Origin: Cellulomonas xylanilytica
GTDB taxonomy: Bacteria > Actinomycetota > Actinomycetes > Actinomycetales > Cellulomonadaceae
Length of the DNA stretch: 64,000 bases
Assembly: GCF_007989805.1 (NCBI RefSeq)
Contig: NZ_BJUB01000006.1
Coordinates: 186,001-250,000, forward strand
Direction: 5' to 3'
Positions 63,169 through 64,000 of this stretch are shown here, piece after piece. Both the position numbers and the translations under genes were made by a program. Every line of letters begins with the position of its first letter. Positions within the stretch are counted from its first letter, which is position 1. The notes below the pieces were generated by a model. It did not search any database. It was not told where the DNA came from and worked only from the letters and a program-made list of their open reading frames with translations.

Positions 63169-64000
63169 CAGACCTCCTCCAGCTGGAGACGGTATCCCCT
63201 CTTGACCACCGTGCGGATCAGCTCGCGGCTCCCGGTCGCCTCCCGCAGCCGGGCGATGGCCACCTCGGCGGCGTGCGGGTCCCGCGACTCCCCCGGCAGC
63301 GCGGCGAGCACCTGGTCCCGCGGGACCACGGACCCGCCCGCGGCGGCCAGCAGGCGCAGGACCTCGAGGCCCGTGGGGGTGAGCGCGAGCACGTGACCGT
63401 CGAGCACCGCCGTCCCCCGGTGCACCTGGAGCGGGCCCGCGACGGTCTGCAGCGCCTGGAGCCCGCCGTAGTGGCTGACGAGCGTCCTGACCAGCGCACC
63501 CAGCCGGCCGCGCTCGGGCACCAGCGGCTCGATGCCGCGGTCCAGCAGCGGCTTGGCCGTGATGGGGCCGACGGCCGCCATCACGACGCTGCCACGCCGC
63601 GCGAGCGCGACGACGTCCTCGGCGACACCGGCCGCGTCGGCCGCCTCGAGCCAGGCGTGCGCCCCGGGAGCGGACGTGAACACGACCGCGTCGATCTCCC
63701 CCGCGGCGACGCCACGGACCGAGGCGGTCACGACCGCGGGGTCCGGCGGCGGACCCCAGCGGTACACGACGAGGCTGCGTACCCGTGCCCCGGCGGCGGC
63801 GAACGCCTCGTCGAGGCCGTCCGCCCCGGCACCGTGGTGCTGCACGGCGATGTCGCGGCCGGCGACCCCCTCGTCCAGCAGCACCTCGGCGATCTCGGCG
63901 CTGGTCTCGGACTCCGCCACCCAGTCGGCGGTGAGCCCCGCGGCCTGGATCGCGCCGCGTGCCTTGGGTCCGCGCGCGACGATGCGGGTGCCCTTGAGCA
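63168..64000 (-). CDS. uroporphyrinogen-III synthase fused to winged-helix regulator (5' end outside window)
   Basis: The frame stays open to the last base; about 277 residues are seen. The upstream half resembles uroporphyrinogen-III synthase: LKGTRIVARGPKARGAIQAAG, VFTSAPGAHAWLEAA, VMAAVGPITAKPL. The last ~90 residues form an OmpR-type winged helix (LALTPTGLEVLRLLAAAG, AEVAIARLREATGSRELIRTVVKRGYRL). The family joins porphyrin synthesis with gene control. M. tuberculosis Rv0260c is of this type. The start is beyond base 64000. Confidence 0.88.
   Translation of the reverse strand, partial: LKGTRIVARGPKARGAIQAAGLTADWVAESETSAEIAEVLLDEGVAGRDIAVQHHGAGADGLDEAFAAAGARVRSLVVYRWGPPPDPAVVTASVRGVAAGEIDAVVFTSAPGAHAWLEAADAAGVAEDVVALARRGSVVMAAVGPITAKPLLDRGIEPLVPERGRLGALVRTLVSHYGGLQALQTVAGPLQVHRGTAVLDGHVLALTPTGLEVLRLLAAAGGSVVPRDQVLAALPGESRDPHAAEVAIARLREATGSRELIRTVVKRGYRLQLEEV

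Overview
The window is about 64 kb of uniformly GC-rich DNA with many GTG starts, dense short-gap gene packing and long antisense ORFs typical of a high-GC actinobacterium. The best single clue to identity is the secreted GH10 xylanase with a Pro/Thr linker and a C-terminal CBM2 (55721-57190). It closely resembles the Cellulomonas fimi exoglucanase/xylanase Cex, so a Cellulomonas or near relative is likely. WhiB1-PdtaS, PurE-PurK-GtrA and CbiX/HemD-regulator gene pairs, all shared with other Actinobacteria including mycobacteria, fit this. I see no rRNA, tRNA, IS element, prophage or CRISPR array.

Layout. 1-341 is the tail of an L-2-hydroxyglutarate oxidase gene. 491-3111 encodes a lipoprotein and a secreted four-repeat protein. 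3184-14941 is a cell-surface glycan locus: a GT2-GT4 fusion, a Wzm/Wzt-type ABC exporter, a methyltransferase, two more glycosyltransferases, RmlB and two LytR-CpsA-Psr (LCP) ligases. 14982-18616 holds purE, purK, a GtrA-family protein and manA. 18720-26489 has two two-component systems, the second in line with an ABC efflux pair. 26601-30257 is a 1218-residue EccC/FtsK-like ATPase without other type VII secretion genes nearby. 31014-33498 holds whiB1, pdtaS and a DUF2505 gene.

33788-38295 is a cellobiose-type (CebEFG-like) importer with its LacI regulator. 38354-45579 contains a PutA-type proline dehydrogenase, a Glu/Leu/Val-type dehydrogenase and small genes. 45605-47538 is hemQ-hemH. 47643-54020 is an alpha-glucoside operon: GH13 glucosidase, binding protein, two permeases and a LacI regulator. 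54188-57841 contains a soluble Ser/Thr kinase, a MarR regulator, the xylanase and a NYN-domain protein. 58103-61559 is an unusual two-gene unit: a membrane protein and a 924-residue heptad-repeat surface protein behind a structured, repeat-rich leader. The window ends with an alpha/beta-hydrolase-like lipoprotein, a CbiX-type chelatase and a HemD-winged-helix fusion that runs off the end.

How it fits together. The sugar parts form a plant-polymer economy: secreted xylanase, two LacI-controlled ABC importers with no ATPase gene of their own (probably served by a shared MsiK-type ATPase elsewhere) and an intracellular alpha-glucosidase. The glycan cluster makes, exports and attaches a wall polymer. 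Several promoters show a -10 hexamer exactly six bases before the start codon, suggesting leaderless transcripts. The most novel-looking parts are the 57893-61559 unit with its leader and the isolated EccC-like ATPase.
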